Shown here piece after piece: positions 53,381 to 62,972 of a DNA stretch of 64,000 nucleotides. Under the pieces are notes generated by a model. That model did not search any database. It was not told the origin of the DNA and saw nothing but the letters and a program-made list of their open reading frames with translations. Source of the DNA: Flavobacterium resistens (GTDB taxonomy: Bacteria; Bacteroidota; Bacteroidia; Flavobacteriales; Flavobacteriaceae); NCBI RefSeq assembly GCF_900182645.1, contig NZ_FXTA01000003.1, positions 248,001-312,000 of the forward strand, written 5' to 3'. Each line of letters starts with the position of its first letter. Positions within the stretch are counted from its first letter, which is position 1. A program made the position numbers and the translations under genes.

Positions 53381-54518
53381 TTAATCATCTTTACTTCTTT
53401 CGACAAATTTATCTAAAAAACCATTTTGTTTTAAAAAATCGAAACCCAAATCTAATGTAATTTCGATTCCATTTTTTGCTTTAAGATTATAAAATCTACC
53501 GTCAGTAAAAATCGTTTTATAACCATCATTTGACCAGTATTCTATTTTATACTTTTTAACATTCTCTTTTTGAACCTGTTTACTATTTAAAAGCAATTTT
53601 TTAAGATAAAAACTTTCCGATTTAGTTAAACTCAAGACTTGATTTTCTTTATAAAAACTAATTCTCTGAAAGTCTAATAAATAATTTTTGTCTTTAATTT
53701 TATGCAATTTAACTCTATCATGTAAAAATCTCAAAAGGAATATACGCCCATTGAAACTCTGTTGGCGCTTCCTGTCCGTAATCCTCAATTGTTTTTATAA
53801 TTTTGTTATTCTTAATAAATGTAACCGAAATAGTTTCATCATCAGTGTGAGAAGCTATATATTCATTTTTCAAATTAAACCAGTCGGCATTTTGAAAATC
53901 TTTCTCAATTTTATAATAATTTTCATTGGAGGTTTTTGCGACAAAGAAACCAACTTCGTTACTATAAAAACTTCCATTGTAGAAAACATTCCCATTACTA
54001 TCTATTTCTAAATCGCTTACTGGACAATTTCCATAACATCCGGATGAAGAAACAATAACTTTATCAAATTTCTCTATTTCATTAACTTTCTGGTGAATTC
54101 TGATAAATTTGTTATGACTATTATCGTCACTAAGTATATCTAAAGTATCATTCTTTAACTTTGCAATTTTATATGAATACCATTTTTCATCAGATTCATC
54201 ATATAATTTTAAACTATCGTTCTAAATTTTAAATTTCGAAGTTGTACCCAAATAAACACTTTTTTGTGTATTTTTTTCTTTCTTAAAGAATCCTAATTTG
54301 TATTCATAAACTCCGTTTTCCTTAAATTCATAACCAACTAATAAATTATTTCTTAAAGGTGGAGGTGGAGGCGGTATTGATCGAGTAGTATCTAATACAG
54401 GTTTTTTAACCAAAATTTTCCATTCACCAAGAATTAATTTTTCGTAATTATTTTCAGGCTGGTTATTGCAAGAAATTAATATTATACAAAACAATAAAAT
54501 ACAGGAGAATTTCATCAT
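53381..54518 (-). pseudogene. DUF6438-like lipoprotein gene broken by a stop codon and a frameshift
   Basis: Reading down from 54518, a lipoprotein signal (lipobox ILISCNN) and a lipocalin-like start (LILGEWKILVKK, then a PPPPPP stretch) run for 98 codons to TAG at 54222-54224. The same frame continues open beyond the TAG through FDKVIVSSSGCYGNCPVSDL, the hallmark of DUF6438, and on to GQEAPTEFQWAYIPFE. It then hits TGA at 53719-53721 or so, whereas the neighbouring frame carries on as LHDRVKLHKIKDKNYLLDFQ to the stop at 53381. Removing one T from the five-T run (plus-strand A run 53724-53728) joins the frames as PFEILHDRVK. Total length 1138 bases, one more than a multiple of three, fits one extra base. 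Restored, it would be about 378 residues. Confidence 0.82.
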
Positions 54519-54529
54519 ACAATTATGGT

Positions 54530-54895
54530 CTAAATATTTTTAAATGTCCCAAAATGCCATAAAACTCCAGATGGATCATGAAGAAAACATTCACTTCCCC
54601 AATCTAAATGACGTGTTGGAGTTAACTTGACGTCATATTTTTCGGTTAAATTAAGTGCTAAAAGTTCATTATAATATCTTTCTGCGTCGTCAACTTCGAG
54701 AAAAATCATAGTGTTTTCAATCCAACTTTTATCGTAGTAATCTTGAAGATAAAAAGCAAATTCTCCGCTTTTAAAAACAGAAAAATTAGATTCTAAAACA
54801 CCTTCTTCAAATCCTAAATCTCGATAAAAACTTCTCGATATTTCGAAGTCTTTAGCTCCGATAAAAGGTCTGATTGATTTGATATTGTGATTCAT
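54530..54895 (-). CDS. VOC (glyoxalase/bleomycin resistance-like) family protein
   Basis: Protein of 121 residues with paired beta-alpha-beta-beta-beta units: SIRPFIGAKDFEISRSFYRDLGF at the start (about 6-28), MIFLEVDDAERYYNELL in the middle and CFLHDPSGVLWHFGTF at the end. The terminal D-P-S-G-x-x-W/I-H-F pattern is typical of VOC proteins. Substrate unknown; no resistance role should be assumed. It ends 11 bases before the lipoprotein pseudogene begins and lies 15 bases after the antiporter gene stop. Confidence 0.85.
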   Translation of the reverse strand: MNHNIKSIRPFIGAKDFEISRSFYRDLGFEEGVLESNFSVFKSGEFAFYLQDYYDKSWIENTMIFLEVDDAERYYNELLALNLTEKYDVKLTPTRHLDWGSECFLHDPSGVLWHFGTFKNI

Positions 54896-54910
54896 TTTAT
54901 TGATGTTTTT

Positions 54911-57058
54911 TTATCCTTTTTTCAAAATGCTTCCTAAACCTCTACCAATCTGTTCAATCGCTTCAAGACCTTTTGTTAAAGGCGTTGCGGTAAAATCTTC
55001 ATAGGCATCCATAGCACTTTCTTTTCGGTCATCCTGCGGATAAACCAAAATGATATTATTGTCTCCAAAGGACTTCTCAAATTTCTGCGGAAGTCTTTCA
55101 AAAATAGATTGATAGGAAACGGAACCTTTTCTCGATAAATTAAAAACAATTAAATCAGTTGACTTCATTTCATCTGAAATCGATTCAAAATTATCCCATT
55201 CAATAACGCTTTTAAATCCGAATTTTGCGTTTAATCTTAAGTTATTTGCAATTCCTTGAATGGCTTGATGCGTTTTGTAATCGGCGTAAATCACGATCGG
55301 AATGCTTAATTCCTGAGATAATCTACAGATTTTTTGAAGTAAAAGATGAAAACCAATTCCTCTTTCAGAAAATGGAGGACAAACAAAAACAAGTCTTTTT
55401 TCTTCTATAAAGTTAGTTGGAAATCGGCAGATGAATAAACTTTTGTCTACATTATTGATAATCGAATCAACATTCTCTCCAAAAATTTTATCTAAAAATC
55501 CTGTCTTTTTAGGCCAGCCAATGATCACGATATCCGACATGATTTCTTTAGAAGTTCTTGCAATTCCACTCGCCGGATTATGATCAATTCTGGCAATTGT
55601 ATTTATTTTTACTTCCGAAGCTGAACCTTGAATAACAAATTTATCAACCGCTTTTCGGTACTTTAAAATATTTTTTTCGGCCTGATCATTATTCGGAACA
55701 ATCGTTAATAATGTAACCGGATTTGGTGATTTTTTATCTTTAATCAAAAGTGCAAAATCCAATAAACTTGCCGTCGCCGAAGTTTTTGCAAGCGGAATTA
55801 AAATATGTTCATCTAAAATTTGATCATGGCTGGCATCTTCATGCGAAATTTCTTCTTCACAAATAGCGATTTTTTTTGCCGCTTTTTCCGTAGCAAAAGA
55901 AGCCACAATACAAGTAATCAAAATCAGAATAATAGTTCCGTTTAAAATATTTTCATCCAGAATTTTAGCTTTAAAACCAACTAAAATTACGGCCAAAGTT
56001 GCTGCGGCATGTGCACTGCTCAATCCGAAAATTAATTGTCTTTCGGTTTTGGTATATCTAAAAACAATCTGTGTAAAAAAGGCTGCCGTCCATTTTCCAA
56101 AAATTGCTACAACACTCAATGTTGCTGCAACAATTAATGCTGTTGGTCCACTTAAAATTACACTTACATCAACAAGCATTCCAACAGAAATCAGGAAAAA
56201 CGGAATAAATAATGAATTTCCAATAAATTCTATTCGGTTCATCAAAGCAGACGAATGCGGAATCAAAGGGTTTAATGCCAAACCGGCAACGAAAGCGCCA
56301 ATAATAGGCTCTACTCCTGCTACTTCGGCTAAGAAAGCCGCAAAGAAAACAACTGAAAGTACAAAAATATAATGTGCATGTTTTTCACTTTCCAATTTCT
56401 TAAAAAACCATTTGGCTATTCTCGGAATCACTAAAAACATAATCGCTGAGAAAATCGCTAATGAAACAGTCAATTTTATCCAAAAAGCCTGATTCAAACT
56501 CCCCTGACTGCTTCCCATAATAACAGCCAGAATAATCAAAACTGCAGTATCTGTTAAAATAGTTCCTCCGACGGTAATTGCAACTGCTTGATTTTTAGCA
56601 ATTCCTAATTTACTCACAATTGGATATGCCACCAAAGTATGCGTTGCAAACATACTCGCTGTTAAAAAACTAGCATTGAACCCATATTGAAGCAAATAAT
56701 AACATACAGGAAAACCGATGGAAAGCGGAATTATAAAGGTGAAAAATCCGAATAATAAGCTTTTGTTTCTATTGGCTTTGAATTCATTCATGTCCAGCTC
56801 TAAACCTGCAATAAACATGATATATAAAAGTCCGATCGTTGAAAATAAATTTACAGCCGAGTTCTTTTCCAAAAGATGAAGACCATGAGGCCCAATAATA
56901 ACTCCCGAAATAATAAGTCCGATAATTCCCGGGATATTGATTTTTTTTAATAAAATCGGCGAAAGCAGGATTATGAAAAGTATTAAAGAAAAAATCAATA
57001 CTGGATTAGTGAGCGGTAATTCGAATTCGTGTATGAAATGCCTGAAAAATTCTATCAT
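54911..57058 (-). CDS. CPA2-type cation:proton antiporter with universal-stress-like tail
   Basis: Inner membrane antiporter of 715 residues. About twelve to thirteen helices fill residues 15-400, with PGIIGLIISGVIIGPHGL near 47-64, a membrane aspartate-containing TVGGTILTDTAVLII block near 165, and EPIIGAFVAGLALNPLIP near 250. The C-terminal 300 residues look like two tandem universal-stress (USP) modules (HILIPLAKTSATASLLDFAL; LVFVCPPFSERGIGFHLLL), usual in Bacteroidota KefB-like proteins. Ion specificity, K+ or Na+, cannot be told. The VOC gene follows after 15 bases. Confidence 0.9.
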   Translation of the reverse strand: MIEFFRHFIHEFELPLTNPVLIFSLILFIILLSPILLKKINIPGIIGLIISGVIIGPHGLHLLEKNSAVNLFSTIGLLYIMFIAGLELDMNEFKANRNKSLLFGFFTFIIPLSIGFPVCYYLLQYGFNASFLTASMFATHTLVAYPIVSKLGIAKNQAVAITVGGTILTDTAVLIILAVIMGSSQGSLNQAFWIKLTVSLAIFSAIMFLVIPRIAKWFFKKLESEKHAHYIFVLSVVFFAAFLAEVAGVEPIIGAFVAGLALNPLIPHSSALMNRIEFIGNSLFIPFFLISVGMLVDVSVILSGPTALIVAATLSVVAIFGKWTAAFFTQIVFRYTKTERQLIFGLSSAHAAATLAVILVGFKAKILDENILNGTIILILITCIVASFATEKAAKKIAICEEEISHEDASHDQILDEHILIPLAKTSATASLLDFALLIKDKKSPNPVTLLTIVPNNDQAEKNILKYRKAVDKFVIQGSASEVKINTIARIDHNPASGIARTSKEIMSDIVIIGWPKKTGFLDKIFGENVDSIINNVDKSLFICRFPTNFIEEKRLVFVCPPFSERGIGFHLLLQKICRLSQELSIPIVIYADYKTHQAIQGIANNLRLNAKFGFKSVIEWDNFESISDEMKSTDLIVFNLSRKGSVSYQSIFERLPQKFEKSFGDNNIILVYPQDDRKESAMDAYEDFTATPLTKGLEAIEQIGRGLGSILKKG

Positions 57059-57359
57059 ATTGTAATTTTATGCTTTGTGGTATTGTAATCGCAAAAAGAC
57101 ATTTTCAGAATTCAAAAAAATTCTTTGAAGTAATTTTTAATTATACCAAACAATTTAAGCTGTTTTAGTGTAAGGCTCTTTACAAAAATACCGAAAAAAC
57201 GCTAACTTTCTACGCAAACTGCATATTAAACAATTAAATTTATTTTGTTGTCAAATTATTAATATTTAATACCTTTTTTAACAAAAATGCAACATTAACA
57301 ATCAAAAGCGAATCATCATTGCATTATTCAATTATCTTTGTAATAACAAAATTGAAACA
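57059..57359. other. Divergent intergenic region between antiporter and serine dehydratase genes
   Basis: 301 bases of A+T-rich sequence with no credible gene or hairpin. It must contain the promoters of both genes; only the serine dehydratase -7 element at 57333-57340 could be recognised. Confidence 0.5.
57333..57340 (+). promoter_or_regulatory. Candidate -7 element for the serine dehydratase gene
   Basis: TATCTTTG fits TAnnTTTG and lies 20 bases upstream of the ATG at 57361. The closest TTG is at 57319-57321, nearer than the usual -33 distance. Confidence 0.45.
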
Positions 57360-57360
57360 A

Positions 57361-58787
57361 TGGAAGAATGTATCTCTGTTTTTGATATGCTTAAAATTGG
57401 TGTTGGACCTTCATCCTCACATACTTTGGGTCCTTGGAGGGCTGCAGAACGTTTTTTAGAAGAGCTAAAAAACGAATCTATTTTAGATCAGATCAAGCGC
57501 GTGAAAGTCGATTTATATGGCTCACTTTCCTTAACTGGAAAAGGGCACGCTACAGATTTGGCCGTAATGTTGGGCTTGAGCGGGCAAGATCCTGAATACA
57601 TTCCGGTTGATAATATTGCCGGAATTATTAAAACGATCGAAAACAAAAATGAAATCGTTTTGGCAAATCAATATACAATCCCATTTTACTTTCTTCAGGA
57701 TATTGTTTTCAATAAAGACTTTCTTCCTTTCCATGCTAATGGTTTGAAATTTACTGCTTATAAAAATGATGATTCAGAATATGAATCGACTTTTTATTCA
57801 ATTGGTGGTGGTTTTGTTGTCAAAGAAGAACGAGAAAATGCCAAAATAAAAGAAGTAATAAAATGTGCTTTTCCTTTTCCGATTCAAAATGCCGTCGAGC
57901 TTTTGAATTACACCGTTTCAGAAAACAAATCAATTTCTGAAATTGTTTATGAAAATGAAAAATCAATGCGTTCTGAAGATGAAATTCATTCCGAATTAAT
58001 GCGTATTTGGAATACAATGCTAGAATGCATGTACATTGGTTGTCATTCTGAAGGAATTCTTCCTGGCGGACTTCATGTACGAAGAAGAGCTTTTGATATG
58101 CATCAAAATTTAATTGGTTTATCCAATTATACAAATCCACAATCTTGGTTGGAAGAAATCAGAAAAACTGAGGTTAAATTTCGCCAGATTTTAAAATGGG
58201 TAAGCTGTTTTGCATTGGCAGTTAACGAAGTAAATGCTTCTTTAGGACGCGTTGTTACTGCACCAACAAACGGAAGTGCGGGCGTAATTCCTGCTGTTTT
58301 AATGTATTATATGGTAATCGAAAATCATAATGCGGGCGAAAAAGAAATCAAACAATTCTTGATGGTTGCCGGAGAAATTGGAAGTATCTTCAAAAAAGGT
58401 TCTACTATTTCTGCTGCAATGGGAGGCTGCCAGGCTGAAATTGGCGTTTCATCATCAATGGCAGCGGCGGCGCTTTGCGAATTAATGGGCGGTACTCCTG
58501 CTCAGGTTTTAATGGCAGCTGAAATTGCAATGGAACATCATTTAGGTTTAACCTGCGATCCAATTGGTGGTTTGGTTCAGATTCCCTGTATCGAAAGAAA
58601 TACAATGGGTGCGATAAAAGCTATAAATGCTGCCGAATTAGCTCTTGAAACCGATTCAAAAAATGCAAAAGTGCCATTAGACAAAGTAATCGATACCATG
58701 TGGCAGACTGCTAAAGACATGAATTCCAAGTACAAAGAAACCTCGGAAGGTGGATTGGCAATTGCCGTAAATATGGCTGATTGTTAG
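57361..58787 (+). CDS. sdaA: L-serine ammonia-lyase (Fe-S dependent serine dehydratase)
   Basis: Deaminates L-serine to pyruvate and ammonia using a [4Fe-4S] cluster. The single chain of about 475 residues fuses the beta-type N-terminal domain (1-170, with [18 protein letters not shown] at 15-32) and the catalytic alpha domain (about 195-475). Cluster cysteines are C357 (GGCQAEIG), C399 (LTCDPIGG) and C410 (IPCIERN). [10 protein letters not shown] (305-314) is the substrate loop. It competes with the cysteine pathway at the left of this window for serine, though no direct link is implied. Monocistronic with its own promoter element. Confidence 0.95.
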
Positions 58788-58877
58788 AATATATTACTTA
58801 ATTTTGCAAACTAAAAATCACTTTTTAAAAGTATAAATTGCTTTTAAAATCATTAAAAAAACTAAAACTTACTCATA

Positions 58878-59696
58878 ATGTCAGTTGCTAAAAAAGATTA
58901 TAAAAGAATCACTACCAAATCATTAATTGAAATGAAAAGCAATGGAGAAAAAATCTCTATGCTTACCGCGTACGATTATACAATGGCCAAAATTGTCGAT
59001 ACTGCTGGTGTTGATGTGATTTTAGTGGGTGATTCTGCTTCAAACGTAATGGCGGGTCACGAAACAACTTTGCCAATTACTTTAGATCAGATGATTTATC
59101 ATGCTTCATCTGTAGTTCGCGCTGTCGAAAGAGCTTTAGTTGTAGTTGATTTACCTTTTGGAAGCTATCAGTCTGATCCAAAAGAAGCTTTGCGTTCTTC
59201 TATCAGAATCATGAAAGAAAGTGGCGGACATGCAGTAAAATTAGAAGGCGGAAAAGAAATCAAGGAATCAATCAAAAAAATATTAAACGCCGGAATTCCT
59301 GTTATGGGACATTTGGGTTTAACACCTCAGTCTATCTATAAATTTGGGACTTATAGTGTTCGTGCAAAAGAAGATCAAGAAGCTGAAAAATTAATTGAAG
59401 ACGCTAAACTTCTTGAAAAAATTGGTTGTTTTGCTGTAGTTTTAGAAAAAATACCTGCTGATCTTGCTAAAAAAGTAGCTGAAAGCATTTCGATTCCTGT
59501 TATCGGAATTGGTGCCGGAGGAGGTGTTGATGGACAAGTTTTGGTGATTCATGATATGTTAGGAATGAACAATGAATTTAGTCCGCGTTTCTTGCGCCGT
59601 TACTTAAATTTATACGAATTAATGACAAAAGCAATCGGTCAATATGCTACTGATGTGAAGTCGAAAGATTTTCCTAACGCTAGTGAACAATATTAA
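58878..59696 (+). CDS. panB: 3-methyl-2-oxobutanoate hydroxymethyltransferase
   Basis: First committed enzyme of pantothenate synthesis, adding a hydroxymethyl group to 2-oxoisovalerate from methylene-tetrahydrofolate. The 272-residue TIM-barrel protein shows [14 protein letters not shown] (28-41), the [19 protein letters not shown] block with metal ligand aspartate, VKLEGGKEI and [14 protein letters not shown], and the [21 protein letters not shown] near 213-233 (quoted in part). Length is normal. It is separated from the next gene by a repeat spacer and hairpin. Confidence 0.95.
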   Translation: MSVAKKDYKRITTKSLIEMKSNGEKISMLTAYDYTMAKIVDTAGVDVILVGDSASNVMAGHETTLPITLDQMIYHASSVVRAVERALVVVDLPFGSYQSDPKEALRSSIRIMKESGGHAVKLEGGKEIKESIKKILNAGIPVMGHLGLTPQSIYKFGTYSVRAKEDQEAEKLIEDAKLLEKIGCFAVVLEKIPADLAKKVAESISIPVIGIGAGGGVDGQVLVIHDMLGMNNEFSPRFLRRYLNLYELMTKAIGQYATDVKSKDFPNASEQY

Positions 59697-59697
59697 T

Positions 59698-59755
59698 TTT
59701 AAGGTTCTAAGTTGCTAAGATTCTAAGGAACTAAGTTTTTAGGCACAAAGATTCA
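59698..59755. repeat. Spacer of iterated CTAAG words after panB
   Basis: AAGGTTCTAAGTTGCTAAGA is followed by TTCTAAGGAACTAAG and CACAAAGATTCAAAG words, the same composition as the spacers near 24240 and 26750. Confidence 0.6.
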
Positions 59756-59791
59756 AAGAACATTAAAAAATATAAAATTCAAATTCAATTG

Positions 59792-59818
59792 CCTCCAGCT
59801 TTAGCTGGAGGTTCATTT
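59792..59818 (+). terminator. Hairpin, probable terminator of panB
   Basis: CCTCCAGCT and AGCTGGAGG form a perfect nine-pair stem around TT, followed by TTCATTTTT. The T run is interrupted, so efficiency is uncertain; the element may also be a dispersed repeat. Confidence 0.65.
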
Positions 59819-59873
59819 TTAAGGCTACTTGAAGGCTTTAACCTAACTTTCTCAATCTAAATTTCAACTTAAA

Positions 59874-60563
59874 ATGAAAATTATTTCAGATAAAAACAAT
59901 CTCCAAATCTTGCACGAAGACAATCACATTATTGTGGTCAACAAGCGTGTGGGCGATATTGTGCAGGGAGATAAAACAGGAGACAAACCTTTATCTGATG
60001 TTGTGAAAGAATACATTAAAGCCAAATATAATAAACCAGGTGATGTTTTTTTGGGCGTAATTCACCGTTTGGATCGACCTACAACCGGAATTGTAGTTTT
60101 TGCGAGAACTAGTAAAGCTTTATCTAGAATGAACGAACTTTTTAGTAATCGTGAAACTAAAAAAACATATTGGGCGGTTGTAAAAAACAAACCATTGGAA
60201 GCTACTGCCAAATTAGTTCACTATTTAAAACGAAACGAAAAAAACAACACTTCAAAAGCGCATTTAAAAGAAGTTCCCGACAGCAAACTCGCAAGTCTGG
60301 ACTACAAAATCATCAAAGAGCTTCAAAATTATACAGCTTTAGAAATTAATCTTCATACTGGACGTCATCATCAAATTAGAGCGCAGTTGTCCGCAATTGG
60401 TTCTCCAATAAAAGGAGATTTAAAATACGGCGCTGATCGCAGCAATCCTGATGGCGGAATTCATCTTCACGCGAGAAAGCTGGTTTTTGTTCATCCCGTT
60501 TCTAAAGAAAACATCACAATTATAGCGCCAGTTCCAGACGATACAATTTGGAATGCCGTTTGA
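59874..60563 (+). CDS. RluA family pseudouridine synthase
   Basis: Converts uridine to pseudouridine in rRNA or tRNA. The 229-residue protein has the RluA catalytic motif HRLDRPTTGIVVFAR with D67, an LHTGRHHQIRAQLSAIG block and GDLKYGA. There is no N-terminal S4 RNA-binding domain, matching the short RluA-like class; the exact target site is unknown. Preceded by a repeat spacer and followed after 78 bases by the aldehyde dehydrogenase gene. Confidence 0.92.
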   Translation: MKIISDKNNLQILHEDNHIIVVNKRVGDIVQGDKTGDKPLSDVVKEYIKAKYNKPGDVFLGVIHRLDRPTTGIVVFARTSKALSRMNELFSNRETKKTYWAVVKNKPLEATAKLVHYLKRNEKNNTSKAHLKEVPDSKLASLDYKIIKELQNYTALEINLHTGRHHQIRAQLSAIGSPIKGDLKYGADRSNPDGGIHLHARKLVFVHPVSKENITIIAPVPDDTIWNAV

Positions 60564-60641
60564 TTTTTTATGATATAATTGTTAATTTTTTAATTATTAT
60601 CGATTAACTTGCATAGTCAAAGAAAACAAGCTAATCATAAA

Positions 60642-61970
60642 ATGGACTACAAAAACGACATCGGATACAGAAAAGAAACGCTGAAAAAATTGTTGTATAA
60701 CATTCAAAAAAGCGAAGATTTAATTGTAAAAGCTTTGTACGATGATTTTAAAAAGCCAGAATTTGAAGCTGTTTTAACGGAAACAAATTATGTTATTTCG
60801 GAATTAAAAGACACCATCAAAAACATTAATTCCTGGGCTAAACCCAAAAACATTTTTCCGTCACTTCTTAATTTCCCTTCCACTGATTATATTTACAAAG
60901 AACCTTACGGAAAAGTTTTAGTAATTGCACCCTGGAATTATCCGTTTCAATTAGCGCTTTGTCCCTTAATTGCTGCCGTTGCAGCCGGAAACAGAGTCGT
61001 TTTAAAACCATCAGAACTTACACCGCACACTTCAGCTATAATCGCTAAAATCATTTCTAAAACATTTCATGTCAAACATGTAGAAGTTGTTGAAGGCGGT
61101 ATCGAAGTTTCAAATAAATTACTAGCAAAACGCTGGGATTATATATTTTTCACAGGAAGTGTTTCGGTCGGAAAAATTGTTGCTAAAGCAGCGGCCGAGA
61201 ATCTAACACCGGTTACTTTAGAATTAGGAGGCAAAAATCCGTGTATTATTGACGAAACTGCTAATTTAAAACTAGCTGCAAAACGAATCGTCTGGGGAAA
61301 ATTTATGAATGCCGGACAAACTTGCATTGCACCTGATTATATTTTGATTCAGAAAAATATGAAAGTTAATTTCATCACTTTTTTAATTGATGAAATATTA
61401 AAAGCATATGGCAAAAAAATAGACAAATCTCCCGATTTCGCACGCATCATTAATACAAAAAACTGGTTACGCCTCGACAGTATGATTGAACGCGAAAAAG
61501 TAATTTTTGGAGGAGAAACTGATGCTGAAAGATTATACATCTCACCTACTTTAATAGAAGAACCAGCATTAGATAGTCCTGTAATGGGAGAAGAAATCTT
61601 TGGTCCTATCCTGCCTATTCTTGTTTATGAAAACGAAGCTGATATTGAAAATGTGGTAAATCAATATGAAAAACCTTTAGCATTTTATGTTTTTAGTGAA
61701 AACAAAAGTTTTGCTAAAAAACTAATTACAACATATTCATTCGGGGGAGGATGTATCAACGATACAGTTGTTCATTTTTCGAATAAAAGACTTCCTTTTG
61801 GAGGAGTTGGACATAGTGGTATCGGTGCTTATCACGGACAGCTCAGCTTTGATATTTTCTCACATCATAAAGCTATCGTAAAAAAGGCCAACTGGCTCGA
61901 TCTACCAATGCGATATGCTCCTTATAAAGATAAATTAACTTCCCTTAAACGACTATTAGACTGGCTTTAA
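60642..61970 (+). CDS. Aldehyde dehydrogenase (class 3-like, YwdH/ALDH3 group)
   Basis: NAD(P)-dependent aldehyde dehydrogenase of 442 residues. WNYPFQLALCPLIAAVAAGN (98-117), the catalytic glutamate E194 in TLELGGKNP and nucleophile C228 in NAGQTCIAPDY are present; PVMGEEIFGPILPIL is the ALDH substrate-end block. The length and ending (HSGIGAYHG...FSHHKAI) fit the ALDH3 group, which oxidises long-chain or aromatic aldehydes. The ATG at 60642 is chosen; a TTG 33 bases earlier lacks support. Confidence 0.93.
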   Translation: MDYKNDIGYRKETLKKLLYNIQKSEDLIVKALYDDFKKPEFEAVLTETNYVISELKDTIKNINSWAKPKNIFPSLLNFPSTDYIYKEPYGKVLVIAPWNYPFQLALCPLIAAVAAGNRVVLKPSELTPHTSAIIAKIISKTFHVKHVEVVEGGIEVSNKLLAKRWDYIFFTGSVSVGKIVAKAAAENLTPVTLELGGKNPCIIDETANLKLAAKRIVWGKFMNAGQTCIAPDYILIQKNMKVNFITFLIDEILKAYGKKIDKSPDFARIINTKNWLRLDSMIEREKVIFGGETDAERLYISPTLIEEPALDSPVMGEEIFGPILPILVYENEADIENVVNQYEKPLAFYVFSENKSFAKKLITTYSFGGGCINDTVVHFSNKRLPFGGVGHSGIGAYHGQLSFDIFSHHKAIVKKANWLDLPMRYAPYKDKLTSLKRLLDWL

Positions 61971-62090
61971 GCAAATAAAAAATGTCTTCGTTAATTTTAT
62001 AGATTATAATATGTAATTGATTAAAAATACTATATTTACGTTTCAATAATCAACGTAAATTCTAAAAGTACAAACAATTCCATAATAAAA

Positions 62091-62882
62091 ATGAAATCTA
62101 CTCTTGCCCAAATCGAAAACATAAAAAATAATGGCTATTCATTGGATTTTTCTAACGTTTTTGACCATGCTTTCGAAAATTATAAAAAAATTGCACTTTA
62201 CTCTGCTCTGATCATATTTTTGGTTTTCGTTATCTTCGGAGTTGGTGCGATGGTGACAATAGGTGCTATTTATGGCCTTGAACATGCACCTAAGATCATA
62301 GAGGAAAGCATGAAACCTTCAAAATTGACTTTAGAAAGCGCTTTAATCTCAACAGTTGGAGTATCACTTATAACAGCTTTATTTGCGCCTTTTGCTGCAG
62401 GATTTTTTAAAATGGCCGATGCTGCAGACAAAGACAGCGAGTTTAAAGTTTCAGGAATGTTTCATTATTACAAAGCTCCCTATTTTATACAGTTATTTGT
62501 TGCGACTTTAATTATAAGTGTTGTTAATAACATCATTGCAAATAGTCTTGAAAGTACAGGCTACATATTTTTAGGCGCGGGAATCTCTATTTTCATTAAC
62601 TATTTCATGTATTTTACAGTTCCATTAATTGTATTTGGAAACCTAAAAGCTATTGATGCTATTAAAGGAAGTATTACCTTAGTTACAAAAAATCCGTTAT
62701 TAATTTTCGGCTTATTCATTCTAGGGATGATTGGCTCTATAGTTGGGGTAGTTGCCTGCGGAGTAGGATTGTTTTTTACAGTTGTTTTTAATACATCTCT
62801 AATTTACGCTACTTATTGTGGGATTTTCACCATGGAACAAGAAGAGGATTCAATTGACACAATTGGTCAATCGGATTTATAA
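62091..62882 (+). CDS. Multi-pass membrane protein, unassigned
   Basis: Protein of 263 residues with about six hydrophobic segments (near 35-60, 82-108, 127-150, 157-178, 200-222, 225-245). The soluble start SLDFSNVFDHAFENYKKIAL resembles the amphipathic lead-in of membrane proteins I have seen annotated only as hypothetical in Flavobacteria. DAIKGSITLVTKNPLLIFGL is a landmark shared with DUF975-like and glycerophosphodiesterase-membrane-domain-like folds, but I do not assign it. Followed after 90 bases by the sensor kinase gene. Confidence 0.65.
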   Translation: MKSTLAQIENIKNNGYSLDFSNVFDHAFENYKKIALYSALIIFLVFVIFGVGAMVTIGAIYGLEHAPKIIEESMKPSKLTLESALISTVGVSLITALFAPFAAGFFKMADAADKDSEFKVSGMFHYYKAPYFIQLFVATLIISVVNNIIANSLESTGYIFLGAGISIFINYFMYFTVPLIVFGNLKAIDAIKGSITLVTKNPLLIFGLFILGMIGSIVGVVACGVGLFFTVVFNTSLIYATYCGIFTMEQEEDSIDTIGQSDL

Positions 62883-62972
62883 CAAAACGTCTTTCTAATT
62901 AAAACAGAGTCTGGCCAACTCTTTTAGAAATTCATAAAATGCTATTGATTAAACCGTACATTCCCAAATCAT

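Noticed and set aside
53688..54011. Plus-strand open frame of about 107 codons across the lipoprotein pseudogene
   Set aside because: It overlaps the clearly conserved minus-strand sequence, has no recognisable family, and its composition matches an antisense shadow.
57319..57340. TTG at 57319 taken as a -33 element with the -7 element at 57333
   Set aside because: The spacing of 11 bases is much shorter than the usual 17-23 in Bacteroidota; A+T-rich sequence makes chance TTG words frequent, so only the -7 element was called.
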